Part shown: positions 48,001 through 59,850 of the stretch, piece after piece
How the letters are laid out: each line of letters starts with the position of its first letter
Position numbering within the stretch: the stretch's first letter is position 1
Assembly (NCBI GenBank): GCA_950295325.1
Contig: OX485805.1
Coordinates: 24,417,501 to 24,477,500, forward strand
DNA from: Polytrichum commune
Lineage: Eukaryota; Streptophyta; Polytrichopsida; Polytrichales; Polytrichaceae
Reading direction: 5' to 3'
DNA: 60,000 nt
Translations under genes and position numbers: made by a program
The notes under the pieces: model-generated
What the model was told of the DNA's origin: nothing
Databases searched by the model: none
The model's input: only the letters and a program-made list of their open reading frames with translations

Positions 48001-51000
48001 TGGTGTAGAGAAGGTTGAGGAACTCTAGAGAAGTACAAATCAAACAATAAGATATTACTGGAAAGTAAAATTCAGTATGTAAAGCTAGTGAAGTCAATGG
48101 TACAGAAATAGCACCTCTTCATCTGTCGTTTCTTTCTTCACTGAAAGTCCTCCAATTTCTTGGCCTTCCGCATGGCATCTTCTCATTTTCTCCCTTGCTG
48201 CCTTCACTTTGTCTGTATTGACGACTTCATCCAAATTCACAAAAGCTCCCTTGGTCTCTTTTGTGGCATCCATTTTACTCTCAGTGGCTTTATCACCTAA
48301 TGAATCAACTTCGTTTGCAGAAACTGCTGTCTTTGTAGTCACTTCAGTTGTGGTTGTGGCAGTGGTAGTAACAGTCACTCTCAATGCAACACTCTTTGGT
48401 TTGCTGTCAGCAATGTCTTCACCATCCTCCAGGGATGATTTTGCCTCTGTAACCTCACCTGTACCAACATGAGATGCCCCTTGGGTGCTTGATATCTTCA
48501 CTTCCTGATGCTCAGATTTGACCACAGTTTGTGGGCGGGCAGGGCCACGTGGACTGGTGCCTGGAGCTCTTTCAGCTGCTGCTTGAGAGGCTGCCATTGC
48601 TTTCAATTTATGATAGGGACCTGCGCTGGAACTGGGATCACTCATACGCGACCCTATTGCTGATTTATTTTGCTCATAAAGTTCCAACATCTGGTTGCTG
48701 ACCTCTGGAAGAAACAAACAGAGGATATCACATACAAGGTCCTTTGAAATATTGCACAAGGAGCTCAAGGAAAGTATTTTGAGAGGGGTCAACAGAACAT
48801 ATACTGCAACAAAATCTGCTGAGTACGAGGCAGACAACATGAATATTTTGAGAGTCCTCAGAAACTGTCTTGAGCGAGTCCCCAGGACTCATGTCTGAGC
48901 CCGGGTTTGAACCGGAACCCTAGTGTGTTAGACTAGTGTGATGACCAACTCCACCTCCCAGACTCAAGGAATTATTGACACCAACTTGTAGCACTTCAAA
49001 AATTCTTATCTTAAATAGGACATCAATTATACTGCTCTCTGAAACTTCATTCATACAAACAAGACGAGCAATAGAAGAAGGCTTGCACCTTCCAGTTGTC
49101 GTGGATTGACTTCAAACTCTTGCCACCATGCCTTATCCCCTTCAGCAGGCAGCTTCACCTTCAAAAATTTTGCAGCAAGGAAAATTGCTCCAGCAGCAAT
49201 ATGATGGGGCTTAAACTGTAGACAGAGTGAGGTGCGCAGCCTGCACAATCCCTGAAACTCTCACTCCAGCAGTCACACCAAAAAGACAATTGGTGAAACA
49301 ACAGAAAAGAGAAACATTCCTGCTCTTCCTTTGGTGGGGCCTGAACAGTAGTTGAGGATAGTAGATTTCAATATTTCAAAGCTACTGCAATGTCTTGAAT
49401 TGGACCAATTTTCTTTTTGAGTCCCAAGCAGGTAACAGAACCTCAACCATCCTCATGGCCAATCCTTAAACATATGGTGAAATACATCCTTATTCCAGTT
49501 AGGAACTAAAGGGGTAGCATCCAGTAAGGCCCCCAGACAGCTGAAGAATTTGTCAGACACATACACCCATCTCAAGGTCATATGCAACTTCCACTGCTCT
49601 AAAAAATGAGCTTACCCATCATTCACAAAGTTCCAGGCAACTTGAGCAAGAGTGTTTGCAGCCACATTAAACTTCTTGATGGCAGTCACAAGAGGCTTGT
49701 AGGGGTGGTGAATATTGAGGTCAAACCCCAGAGTGGTCAAAACCAGCCTTTCACCCAGAAGCACCCTTTCCTTTTCTGTTTCATACACTTCCTGGAAAGA
49801 TGACACTCACCATATGAGCACCCCACACATCATAGCAGTCCAAGAGCCTCATGCTAGAACTGGCTATGTACAGTAAATGTAGTGATCTTCCATCCATCAG
49901 ACAGGCATGCCGCTATCTTGTGAAACAAAGAGGGCCAGTTTTTGAGAAAATGCCGATCTATAATGCATTTAAGTAACTCCGAAGTTGAGAGTAAATACCT
50001 TCTGCTTGATGCGCTGCACAGCAGCTGGATCTTTCTTGAAGCGATTCTCATAAGACAGCCATATCACATCCCGCAATGGGCGTGGAGTCTCTTCAACTTT
50101 TCCAGCAATGAACATACATATGGTTGCCACCATCTGAAGGAAATAAATCCTTCTAACAGTCATAAAATAGTGATTCGTGTACATTTTCGTCATAGGACAC
50201 CAGACAAACAGTAACAGTAGGAAACCAAACAAAACTGCCAGAACTACCCAAGGAAGAGATCGAGGCAGGTACATTCACCACAGGCTGCAAGTGCGCCCAA
50301 GACAATCAACCACTCAACGAACTTACATAGCGATCATTTCTGGCATGTGACTGGCGGAGGAAAAATCGGTGACTGAACACAATGGCCGTGGCTATGGTCA
50401 CCTGCGGCCTGCAAAAGAGTAGAAACCACATTGGATTCAGATTCTTTTCTCCTGCAGAGCCCAAAAACACTAATACAAAAACCAAATATGCTGTTTTAAG
50501 TCAGGATCAGTTGCTAAAGAAAACTAAACACCTTCCAACCAACAATGTCCCGGCTCTGCACTAACCCTATCTGCACAAGTAGGTGAAATCATATTGCAAG
50601 GAATCCAATAAAGACCTACACCAACTACAAAACGATATTAATAACCAGGTGGACATACAGAAGTATCATACAAAGCATAGCCTTTAGAAATCATATCATT
50701 TCAAAATGACTAAGCAAACAACTTAGGCTGATCTTTCATAGACAATACACGCCACTCAGATCTAGGATGTGATATACACATTAATAACTCAACAATCTCC
50801 ATGTAACATTCTTCACAAACCTCTACAATTTTCAAGGTAATTCAAAAGGACGTATGGATGCACAGACCTAACTACAATTAGTGTTGCAATTTAGATTTCA
50901 GCAAAAACTCGTCCAATCACCATCTAAATATCGGACATGTTGACTTGTGACAAGCTTAATGTGAAAGTTTAATATATCATAAAGAGGTTTGCCTACTTAA

Positions 51001-51992
51001 TCACAGTGCAAAAGTATTTATTTATTTATTTATATTTATAAATATATATACATTTATGTACATACACAACACAACACTGATCCCTACATGTCCAAATGTT
51101 GTGGTTGCACATGAGCTTTGCCATAAATTTTTGCATAGGTGAACAGATACAGAGAACATACAGGCGAAGGGTTAACCCCACATGGGTCTATGCCGTTGAG
51201 ATTAATGTTGTCTAACGGCATGTACTTCTATCACCATATGAGAATCCTACACATGTAATCTGGCAAAACAAGGGCGATCATTACTTTCAGTTGAACAGAC
51301 TTGAAAGGCACACAAGTCGGGGCTTCAAACACATGGTGACTGGACCCTGCGGAGAGGATTTGCTTCAGACTTAGGGTTGCAATGGCAAGAGTCGAAAGAA
51401 AAAGACTGGTTTGAATCATCCTGAAACCAAAACCTTCTGAATCTCTCTTTCTAGGTCTTTTGGAAGAAGGTTAGGGTGATGTGCCACACATGCCAGGTGC
51501 AAAGATTTGTCGAGAAAAGATTCGAACCCCAAATAAGAGCACGCGCTCATGCCTTGCAGGTTTTCCAAGATAAATATTGCCATTGCGGTTTCCCAACTTA
51601 GATAAGGTCGACTTAAGGATGTTACCTACTCGACAAAAGTATAGAGAGAGTTCTCTCTCCGCTCATGCAACATGATGACAGTTTAAGATCATGCATTTCC
51701 ACAATAAATTTCACCCAACCCTTCAAAAGAGGCATTAGACCAAGGCATAGGAGAAATGACAAACGTACACTTTCAGTCGGATGCCCAGCTCTTGCAAGAA
51801 GGTGCAGTAAGACTTCCGTAAATAGGTCTCCTTCCTCAAGTCGATGCCATCCTTTCGAGAGGGCGAGTTCTTCTCAATCTCCTCCCTCGAGAAGTACCAA
51901 TTAGAGCTTGAATGGTCGGGCTCCTCAAGGTTTCCGCTCATAGGGTTAGTCCCCGCGGCTGCAAGCGCTATCTGCGCATCGCCCCCTTGCAT
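45003..51992 (-). CDS. CYCT1: cyclin T (P-TEFb regulatory subunit), 9 exons
   Basis: Predicted 714-aa cyclin T, partner of CDKC/CDK9 kinases in P-TEFb, which phosphorylates the RNA polymerase II C-terminal domain to release elongation (family knowledge). Exons (transcript order): 51769-51992, 50327-50408, 49999-50133, 49616-49791, 49089-49240, 48115-48704, 47326-47524, 45819-46064, 45003-45343. Residues ~30-270 form the twin cyclin fold: [71 protein letters not shown] and [20 protein letters not shown]. All are very close to Arabidopsis CYCT1;4/1;5. The long middle is acidic and Ser/Thr/Lys-rich with EEGE motifs. The last exon is His/Ser/Arg-rich ([17 protein letters not shown]); His-rich tails of animal cyclin T1 bind the polymerase tail. 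The predicted start gives a short acidic leader. Intron 1 is 1.36 kb. Confidence 0.93.
47158..47265 (-). other. possible alternative terminal exon of cyclin T
   Basis: Inside intron 7 a good acceptor (ATTTTGCAG, exon from 47265) opens a 36-codon frame ([16 protein letters not shown]..) ending in TGA at 47158-47160. It is out of phase with the main exon 7 donor, but in phase with an internal GAG/GTATCT donor within exon 7. Using both would give a truncated cyclin T lacking the last two exons and the His-rich tail. Speculative. Confidence 0.25.
48893..48960 (-). repeat. tRNA-Val-like sequence (SINE or tRNA pseudogene) in cyclin T intron 5
   Basis: On the minus strand GTGGAGTTGGTCATCAC, ACTAGTCTAACACACTAGGG and TCCGGTTCAAACCCGGGC line up with plant tRNA-Val(AAC): D arm, anticodon loop TCTAACAC and T arm with B box GGTTCAAACCC. 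The acceptor stem does not pair (GGGAGG against GCTCAGA), so it is not a functional tRNA. It is probably the head of a tRNA-derived SINE; I could not define its tail or target duplication. Confidence 0.65.
51529..51540 (-). repeat. isolated B-box-like motif in cyclin T intron 1
   Basis: GGGGTTCGAATC on the minus strand fits a pol III B box. A plausible A box is not clear, so a decayed tRNA-derived element is only a possibility. Confidence 0.25.
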
Positions 51993-53320
51993 GATGGCTC
52001 CCGATGTTGCTGATGAGGTTTCTCCCTTTCCTTCTTCGCACCTGTTCTGCTCTGCTCTCTCCTCTTGACCTTACTTGCGTCCAATCTAAAAGCGCTTCTT
52101 AACCCTAGAGAGGACCACAAACAGGTGCAAGAGGAGCAAGGGACTAGAACCCTACATAGAAGAACGCGCCCACACCGTCTCCAAAACCCTCGCCAAACCT
52201 ACACCCAATCCAACTTCTCACACACGGCTAGTAGCGAATCCCAACCTCCGGCCGCAAAACCCCCGCCGCTCTTAAAGGCCAAAATAGGAACGGCGAATTC
52301 ACCGTCCACCAACTTCCTTCCTTCCAGGCCAGTAATCCACGAGAGTCAAAACCCCAACCCTACCGATCTGAAGACGCTCTGAAACCCCAGAACAAACCAA
52401 CCAAAAAAGAAAGAAAAAAACGGCAAGCGGCCAATCGAAATATCTACAATGGCCGAACTAACCACGTAGTGCAATCCCAGCACTCAAGTTTCCCCCGACC
52501 GCAAAAACCTTGCCCTAGAGACACCACCCTAGCGGCACCGTAGAGGAACTTCAACACCAACGGCAAGAGAATCCAAGCGCTAAAGAAAAAGCCCCCTAGA
52601 CCCTCACAACACGGCCCAACCGCGACAGGATTCCTACACCCCGAATCCCCAACCCTACCGATCCCACCGCGCGCGCTCCGAAACCCCAACAACAACAACA
52701 ACACCACCACCAAACCCCCTCCCCCAAAAAAAACGAACGAAAAAAAGCAAAAACTCCCCGCCACTCGTCCACGGCACTCTCTCAGTAAACCCTCGGCCAC
52801 GCACCACCCTCTAGCCCTAACTTACCATGCCCCGGTGGACTCCGAAACCCCGGCAACAGAGGACGAAAACTCCCAAAAAAAGAGCCAAGGGAAACCACCC
52901 ACACGGTACAAGCGTGTGGTGGAGGGAGCGAAGTGACGAGAGATTCCTCGCAGCAGCCGGGTGTTGGACCCGGTGCAGCAGGGCAGGAAACGAAAGAGGG
53001 AGGCAGGGGAAGCGTGGCGTGAGGAACGAGGGTGGAAGGAAGGGGGGAGATGGGCAAGGGGAAGAAGAGGAGGAAGAAGAGGAAGAGGGAAGGGAAGGGA
53101 AGCGAAGGGAAGGGGACGACGAAGAAAGCGTGGCTCCGAAGCAAGGCCCAGCAGCACGGCGTTGCGAAGAAAAGCGCAGGGAGAAAGGGAAAGGGGAAAG
53201 GGGGCGCGGGGGCCCGAGCTTCCAATTTAGGGTGGGGTGGGGTTTGAGAAGGCGGGTGGTGCTGAGTCACCGGTTGGTGGAGCGCGGGTCACCCGCGCGC
53301 GCCCACTTGTTGTAGTGGGC
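51993..53320 (-). promoter_or_regulatory. GC-rich cyclin T upstream region
   Basis: DNA upstream of the cyclin T start is much richer in GC than the rest of the window, with purine-rich (GGAAGAAGAGG) blocks near 53030-53210 on the plus strand. Overlapping open frames on both strands (around 52782-53315) encode only K/R/E/G-rich or P/F/L-rich low complexity, as expected from composition. It probably contains the promoter and 5' UTR; no specific core element is claimed. Confidence 0.4.
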
Positions 53321-53520
53321 CGCCACGCCATGCAACAATCATAGAAGATGGGTGGGGCTGCTCTCTATCTCTCTCTCTCTCTCCAGGTATGTAGTAGCTA
53401 GCCTCATGATGCGCTAGCTAATAAGGGAAGGAATGTATGTGGACCTATTTTTATTTTTATTATTTATTATTATTATTGTGGGCAACTTCCAAGTTCCAAC
53501 TCCGGGCCTATGGTCGGGAG

Positions 53521-54561
53521 CAGGGTTAATTTTTGCACCCGTCACAGCCCGTCACATGTCAAATTTCCGTCGAATTTTACCACAACTCGTCACAAGACAG
53601 AAAAATGTAAAACTGAATCTGTCAAAAGACATAAAGCTTTTAAAATGCCCGTCAAATGACAGGACCCAGTCTGAGATGACCTGTCACAAATTTAACTTTA
53701 CAAGTTCCCTACATTCATCTACTAATCATCTTAAATTCCCAACAGGCATTCATTCATGCTAGGGCTCCCGTAAAGCACGATAGAAGCCGCCACGACAAGT
53801 TAAACATTGTTTCGTAGACAACAGCTTATCAGCCTTATCTGTTGAGGTTTGCTTCTCTCAGCTCGTCAAGTTGGGATCTGTTGAGTACCCGAGGTATGTT
53901 CTTATGCATTTTTCGTAGCGTATCTGCGGTTGCCATAATGTCCTGCAATGTTGTCTCTTTGAGAAGCTCGCACATCACTTAACGTAGAGCAGTAGACTCA
54001 GTGGAGGACCAATTGGCCCAATCTCACAAGATTATGGCAGAAGGTGCTTGTAATACCATCGAGTATTGCAATATGCGAGAGGGGATTTTCAAAGCAAAAT
54101 TTGGTGAAGAGTGCATTGCGTTCTCGACTTCGATTGAATACATTGGACGCGTTAATGCGCGTATCTCTATGTGGCATAGATGTGGGAGATATAGATTGGT
54201 TAGCTGTTATGCAAGAATGGAGAAATATGCGAGATAGACGTATTCTAGCATTGGATTGAGTGATCCCAATTTTTTTGGGTTGAGGTTGTGGATAGTGGAC
54301 ATTTACATATAAATGTTTTTGATATAAGAGTTTATTGGTATTTTAGTACAAGAATTTATGATGTATTGCAAAGGGACTTCATTCTTTGAATACATATTGA
54401 AGTTTACTTTGTAAATGAGCATTAAATAAATTCAACCCGTCCAATGAGAAATTTGCCCGTCAAAAAACTGGTTTATATTGGATGAACCCGTCACAAAAAC
54501 AGGTCAAGAAATTACAGCCCGTCACAAGATAGATGGGACCCCTTGTCAAAAATTACCACTG
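53521..54561 (+). mobile_element. hAT element with perfect 8-bp target duplication
   Basis: A 1041-bp element flanked by identical GTCGGGAG (53513-53520 and 54562-54569). The left terminus is CAGGGTTAATTTTTG and the right, reverse-complemented, CAGTGGTAATTTTTG. Subterminal regions repeat CCCGTCA/GTCACAA motifs, as is typical of hAT transposase-binding ends. It carries a remnant of the transposase C-terminus (53996-54259) but no catalytic core, so it is an internally deleted, non-autonomous copy. The perfect duplication implies a relatively recent insertion. Confidence 0.92.
53996..54259 (+). pseudogene. hAT transposase C-terminal dimerisation domain remnant
   Basis: The frame reads NWPNLTRLWQKVLVIPSS, then CERGFSKQN and NTLDALMRVSLCG, ending WRNMRDRRILALD before a TGA. 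This follows the hAT C-terminal dimerisation domain (pattern LxxIP.S.A.CERGFS, then LR..L....LDALMRI). An in-frame TAG at 53993-53995 and lack of upstream similarity show only the C-terminal part survives. Confidence 0.85.
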
Positions 54562-54585
54562 GTCGGGAGAATCGGCAGTTACTTA

Positions 54586-55134
54586 GGGCCACTTCACACA
54601 CGAGCCAAGAGCCGGGACCATGAGATAGTGAGAGCCCAAAAGAAAGTGTCCTAAAGCCATCCCAACACACGAGCCAAAGCCGTGACCATGAAATTGTGAG
54701 AGCCCAAAAGAAAGTGTCCTAAAGCCGTCCCAACACACGTCCAAAATCGTGTAGTGTGGTCATGGGCCCTCAAGTGTAGTGGGAAATCATATGTGAACGG
54801 GCCCTCAACCAAATGCGATTTCAATGAATGTCTATTCATGCAGGTCCTCGCGCATGATAGATTAGAATAAATCAATGGTTGTGAGTGTTCGGAGTGCAAT
54901 GGTCTCCCGGTTTTGTGTTGGGCTCTTTGAAAACGGTCCAAGTGACTATGAATCATGATCCATTGGATGCCATGTAGGAATCCATGTAGACTTTACATCC
55001 ATCATGCATTCACATACTCCGTTGGTCCCTCGAGCGTAGTGTGAAGCGAACTTGGACCGGCTCCGCCTTTCCACCAATGAGAGTGCTTGAAGTGTAATGG
55101 TCACGGGCTCTCAATCTCGTGTGTGAAGTGGCCC
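54586..55134. mobile_element. Tourist-like MITE, GGGCCACTTCACAC family, copy A
   Basis: A 549-bp element flanked by TTA (54583-54585 and 55135-55137), with inverted termini GGGCCACTTCACACACGAG at both ends. It begins only 16 bp after the hAT element's right duplication. Its left arm holds an internal direct duplication of about 60-65 bp (GAGAGCCCAAAAGAAAGTGT twice). Confidence 0.85.
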
Positions 55135-55146
55135 TTAGTTACAGAT

Positions 55147-55334
55147 GAACCGGTTGAGTCTAAGAAATAATCGGTTGACATTCAAAACTGCATGAAAATT
55201 ACCAATCATTTTAGAGGAATTCATGAAATATACCCCAATTTGATAAAGGAAAAACCAAAGGATGTCAACATGTAACCGGTTGGACTTGCAAACACTATGA
55301 TCTCAACCGATTAGGCCCAAAAATCTCCCCAATC
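55147..55334 (+). repeat. AACCGGTT-family dispersed repeat, last copy
   Basis: Starts AACCGGTTGAGTCTAAGAAA and ends TCAACCGATTAGGCCCAAAA. It lies in the gap between two oppositely oriented TTA-type MITEs. Confidence 0.72.
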
Positions 55335-55342
55335 ACTCCTCC

Positions 55343-55852
55343 GGGCCACTTCACCCACAAGGGCGAGGACCCATGACCGATTGCACTTCGAGCACTCTCA
55401 TTGGTGGAAAAAGGAGGTGGAGCCGGTCCAAGTTCGCTTCATGTTGCGCTTGAGGGACCGAGGGAGTAAGTGAATGCGAGATAGATGTAGAGTCTACGTG
55501 GGTTCTTACATGACATCAAATGGAGCATGTGTCATGGTCACTTGGATTATTTTCCTCAAAAACCACCTCTTGGAGGTAGGTCTAATGCAAAAACAGGGAG
55601 ACCATGACACTCTGAAATCTCACAATGGTTGATTTCTTCTATTTCATCATGTGTGAGGATTGCCCGCATGAACGGAAAGTCATTCGAATAGCATTTGGTT
55701 GAGGGCCCGGTCATGTATGACTTCACACTACACTTGAGGGCCCGTGACCACACTACATGATTTTGGAAGTTCCTTGGGACATCCTTTGGACACTTCTTTT
55801 GGGCTCTCACAATTTCATAGTCACGGCTCTTGGATCGTGTGTGAGGTGGCCC
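55343..55852. mobile_element. GGGCCACTTCACAC-family MITE, copy B (inverted)
   Basis: Termini GGGCCACTTCACCCACAAGG and, reverse-complemented, GGGCCACCTCACACACGATC. Its arms match copy A (54586-55134) in reverse order, so A and B are inverted relative to each other. The flanking trinucleotides TCC and TCA do not match TTA, suggesting decay. Confidence 0.75.
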
Positions 55853-56439
55853 TCATAATCAGTCCACTTCCAACAAACCCTCTTGTGGTTGTTTTTATTT
55901 TCTATCCATACAACAAACATTTCATCCATTCACTATATTCGTTGATTTGAGACTTTCTCTTGTCTCAAATTAATATATTGATCACAACAACATGGTCTAA
56001 TGTTTGGGTCATCCTACCTAAACCATCTTGATATGAGTTCTTAATTGGGTTCTTGATATAAACAACCGCTTCAAAGTATTTGCATCTTACAACATTCTCC
56101 AATATCTGTGTGATTTTATCCATGTTCTTATATTTGTAACTATCTCAAAATGCCAAAAAAATCCCAAATTAACGAATATAGTATACCGGGTATGAACTAT
56201 GTAAAGACCTAGTCCTAATTTCTCTTTGGTAAAACATGGCACCTCACATCGCATAATCTCCCTCCGATTTTCCCGGAGTACATTTTAATGTCTTAACATG
56301 CGTCAGTCGTCTATAAATTATAGATACATCTTTATGTGTGGTGAGGCCCTCGAGACAGGGCATCATCAGAAATAAGCCCGCGTGCAAGAGGTCCTTGTTT
56401 CCGACAATGCCCTATCTCAAGGGCCACACTTGTTACATG

Positions 56440-56815
56440 ACGGGTGGGAGGAGAATGGATGACGATAGTGGTGAGATATTCGTCGACTCTTGCAATGCTA
56501 TGTAGTCTGTAAAGTGGGCATAGCAGTGGTGCGCTAATAAAGGAAATGAGGTACATGGACCTTTTATTATGAGCACTTCCAAGTTCCAACTCATAACCAT
56601 TCCCTCATCCAAGTAGATGGTATTTCCAACAAACTCTCTTGCATATTTTTTTCATTCATGCAAAGGGCATTTCATCCATGATTTCTTAGTTTACGATCAT
56701 GAGTATATTGGTTACAGACCGCATGCCCTTTGAGAGGAAAGTGGATGACAATTTGCAATAGTAGCGAGACATCCGTCGACTCACGCCCGCTATATATGTA
56801 GTCCATAAAGCGGGC
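56440..56815. repeat. diverged direct duplication of about 80 bp
   Basis: GTGGATGACRATnnnnnnTAG, RTCGTCGACTC/TCCGTCGACTC and TGTAGTCYRTAAAGYGGGC occur at 56452-56520 and again at 56730-56812. No element type recognised. Confidence 0.5.
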
Positions 56816-58970
56816 TCCTCATGTTGCGAAATTGTATGGTGTGATCCCTTATGTGGTGGAATTGTCCATCGTAGATCACGGTGGGGTTTTCGGGGTAACG
56901 TCGTTTCAGTTATCAATCGTCTATATATCTAACAACTTGGAAATCAAGGTTAGGGTTTTACATGAGATTAAATTTACGTGATGAGCCATTGTAAGAATAA
57001 AGCCCAATGCTCCGGTTCCACTCTCAAGAGGGACCTTGTTCCCAAAATGCCCCCTCCCTCAAGCCTTATTGCAACAACCATCGTTTCGAGTTTCAACATC
57101 GGAGTTGAGATGGAAAACTCGTTCGAAGGGAAAGGGGGGAGGACTCCATGGTGGGTGAGGTGAGGATTGAAGGGTTGGGTGTTGTTGCATAGATATGCAC
57201 CAAGCTCAACATGATTGGAATCATCGTTGAAGAAGCTCAACACAAGGTCGGAAAATCTTTACAAAAATCTTTTGTTGAGACTATCAAAACCGACATTGTG
57301 TGGGCACCTAATTAAAATGATATCACAAATAACGGTCCATAACACATTTACATTCTTGCCTACACAACACAAATTGGCAACCAATGTGTTATACAACATT
57401 TTTGTTCTAATGTTTGGAGAACTATTGACCAAACAAAAACCATAGAAATACGTTCACTTCTCGTTGCACATGCATGAAGAGTTTCAAGTGCATTCGGTTG
57501 ATCCTCATTAAATAAATGATTGTGGTTTTTCACTCTATCTCAAAAGATGTATTGGTTCTAATCAAGTCAATCATCTATGAAACGATTCTCATGTGGACGG
57601 TTCCAATTGAGACAAGGAAAAAAAATTGATGTCGAAATACCTCGTCAATGAAGAATAGACCGAAATCATATGTGTCATTATGAACGTTGGATCCACACTC
57701 GATACCACAACACATTTTTGTGATACCAAACTTTTTAGTCCAAAACTCCCTCTCTTAAATGACTACGACACTCGATGATGCGACATTTAATATCTTTGTT
57801 TTTGTCATATTTAAAGAGGCAGCTAATGTTAAAATTCCGTTCATCTATGTTATGTACATCTAAAATACATTCATTCTCATTTGGGAACTACTTTACTTGG
57901 GAAGTACTTAATGAGAATCAGGGTTACTAGTGCGGATGAACATGGTTAGGGTTAGAGTGGCCTCCTCCCTAGTATGTTGCAAAACGTCACGTATCATACT
58001 TGTCTAGTTTCTTATCATAGAACTCTTTATATTTTGGTGTTAATGAAATTATCAGTTTACAAAAGTTAGTAGGGAATTTAGATAAGATGGCAGTTGCTAA
58101 CTTGGGTAGGCAACACTAGAGATCTTTAGACTCCTATTTCAAGAGTTCTTGAGCATATTTGTATTTGTTTGAAGTTACAAGTTATTATTTAATAGCATCT
58201 ATATTGCTTAAACTTATATTACTTATTTATTTATATTCCCTTGATAATATGACAACTTTACACCATTTGTCATATTAATGAGGAGACGACACCTCGATAA
58301 TACGACTTTTTGTGTGTTTCCGAAATGTGTCATGAAGAGGGAGAACAATATTCCATTAAACCCACAACCACGTGTGCATGTTTCCAAGTCTTGTATACGA
58401 AGTTAAGCATCATGCAAAGGTCTTCCGAGGGACTTGGTTTCTTCCACATTTGTGAGCAAGATTTGAAGGTAAAGCCGTTCAACTTTTGAAAGGTTGGGCA
58501 AAAGTAAAATTGTTCCCAATTGTGAAACTTCGTTGTTGCAACAACTCTTGTTTTTCTTAGTAATTCCACACATAACGATGCACAAATTCTTGATACATAA
58601 TTGCGTATGCATTTGCATCTAACAACTATATCGTTGGTATATTGTCAAAACGACTTTCTTTGATAAAGCATGCTTGAGAATTATGTGGGATGAGATAATA
58701 ACCGATAATAGAAACGTCTTCTTTGAGAAATTTGTTTATGATCATCAAAGTGTCAAGATCATTTGTGCTAGCCAAGGTCGCCATTTGGGGGGGGGGGGGG
58801 GGACACGAATATGACAACAAATGAGTCGGATGACAACCATTAATGCATTCAAGAATATGCAAAGACTCGTGCAATGGTATTAGCCAAGGGCCATCATCGC
58901 ACATCCACCAAACAACATCTCTCATATTTTGGGACATGTTTCCATCTCCAAATAACACATCGCAATCTTA
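56816..58970. other. intergenic, no supportable gene
   Basis: Many short frames, none with family similarity or spliceable continuation. It contains a 16-G run at 58787-58802. Adjacent minus-strand frames at 58330-58958 may be a decayed coding region, but I could not identify it. Confidence 0.45.
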
Positions 58971-59364
58971 GGGCATTTTCACATGTCAATTTCAAGTCCT
59001 AAGTCCCAACTCACTTAAGGCACGACTTAAGGCCAATCCTTGCAATCTTGGGCGTTGAGAGCATGGAAGTTGAGACTTACTACTTCACATAGGGTCCCAA
59101 GTCTTGAGTCCCGAGTATGACATGGATGCCTGCATGGCAACACTTTTTGGGAGGTGAGGCTCAGGACTTGTGTTGAGAGTTGGGCTGAACAAAAAGCTAG
59201 ACCCAACTCACAACACAAGTCATGAGAATATTTTGCATAAACAAATCAAAGATCACAGTAAAACCATACTTTAATGAACTCTTGAGGCTCAAAACTTAGG
59301 ACTTGGCCTCCATGTTGAGATTTGTTGACATGAGTGGGACTTGGCACCCCATGTGAACTGACCC
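58971..59364. mobile_element. Tourist-like MITE, second family
   Basis: 394 bp flanked by TTA (58968-58970 and 59365-59367). Ends GGGCATTTTCACATGTCAAT and, reverse-complemented, GGGTCAGTTCACATGGGGTG. Inner arms carry repeated AAGTCCTAAGTCC-type words in inverted order. No coding frame. Confidence 0.75.
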
Positions 59365-59584
59365 TTATTGCGATAACGGAGATTATGTGGCTCTCAAAAC
59401 TTGAGAAGCCAAATTGACATGCACTTGTTGTATTTCATACACTTGCTTATATGTGCATAAACGAATCAATTCTCAATGTATGAAGAAGTTCCACCACACT
59501 CGGTTGCAAACGTTGAGGATTGCGTTGCATTATGAATTGTTGTGTCGAGGTCGTACAACACGTTAGGGACGAGTCTCAACCTTA

Positions 59585-59850
59585 GGGCCACTTCACACAC
59601 AAGGTTGAAGGCCCTTGACCATGGCAATGTAAGAGCTCTCATTGGTCGAAAAGGTGGAGACCGTCCAAGTTCACTTCACACTAGGAGGTGAAGGCCTAAA
59701 GGCCCAAAGAAAAGTTCATGGATGAAAAGTCTACATGGAGTCCTACATGGCTAGTTGTGGATAAGGGAGCATGGTCTACCAAAATTTGCGTCAGACCCAC
59801 CTTCAAGAGGTGGGCTTGACGCAAATTTCGGGAGACCATGAATTTTTTAA
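59585..59850. mobile_element. GGGCCACTTCACAC-family MITE, one-ended copy
   Basis: Starts GGGCCACTTCACACACAAGG after TTA (59582-59584) and follows the family through an imperfect palindrome at 59782-59829 (AAATTTGCGTCA..TGACGCAAATTT). I do not find the second terminus before the window ends, so it is truncated or continues beyond 60000. Confidence 0.65.

Noticed and set aside
52782-53315. Overlapping 162-codon frames on both strands
   Set aside because: Pure low-complexity translations of a GC- and purine-rich block; no family similarity and both strands equally open.
58330-58958. Minus-strand frames suspected to be a Harbinger transposase
   Set aside because: A weak resemblance of one segment (IGYYL..) could not be extended to catalytic motifs.
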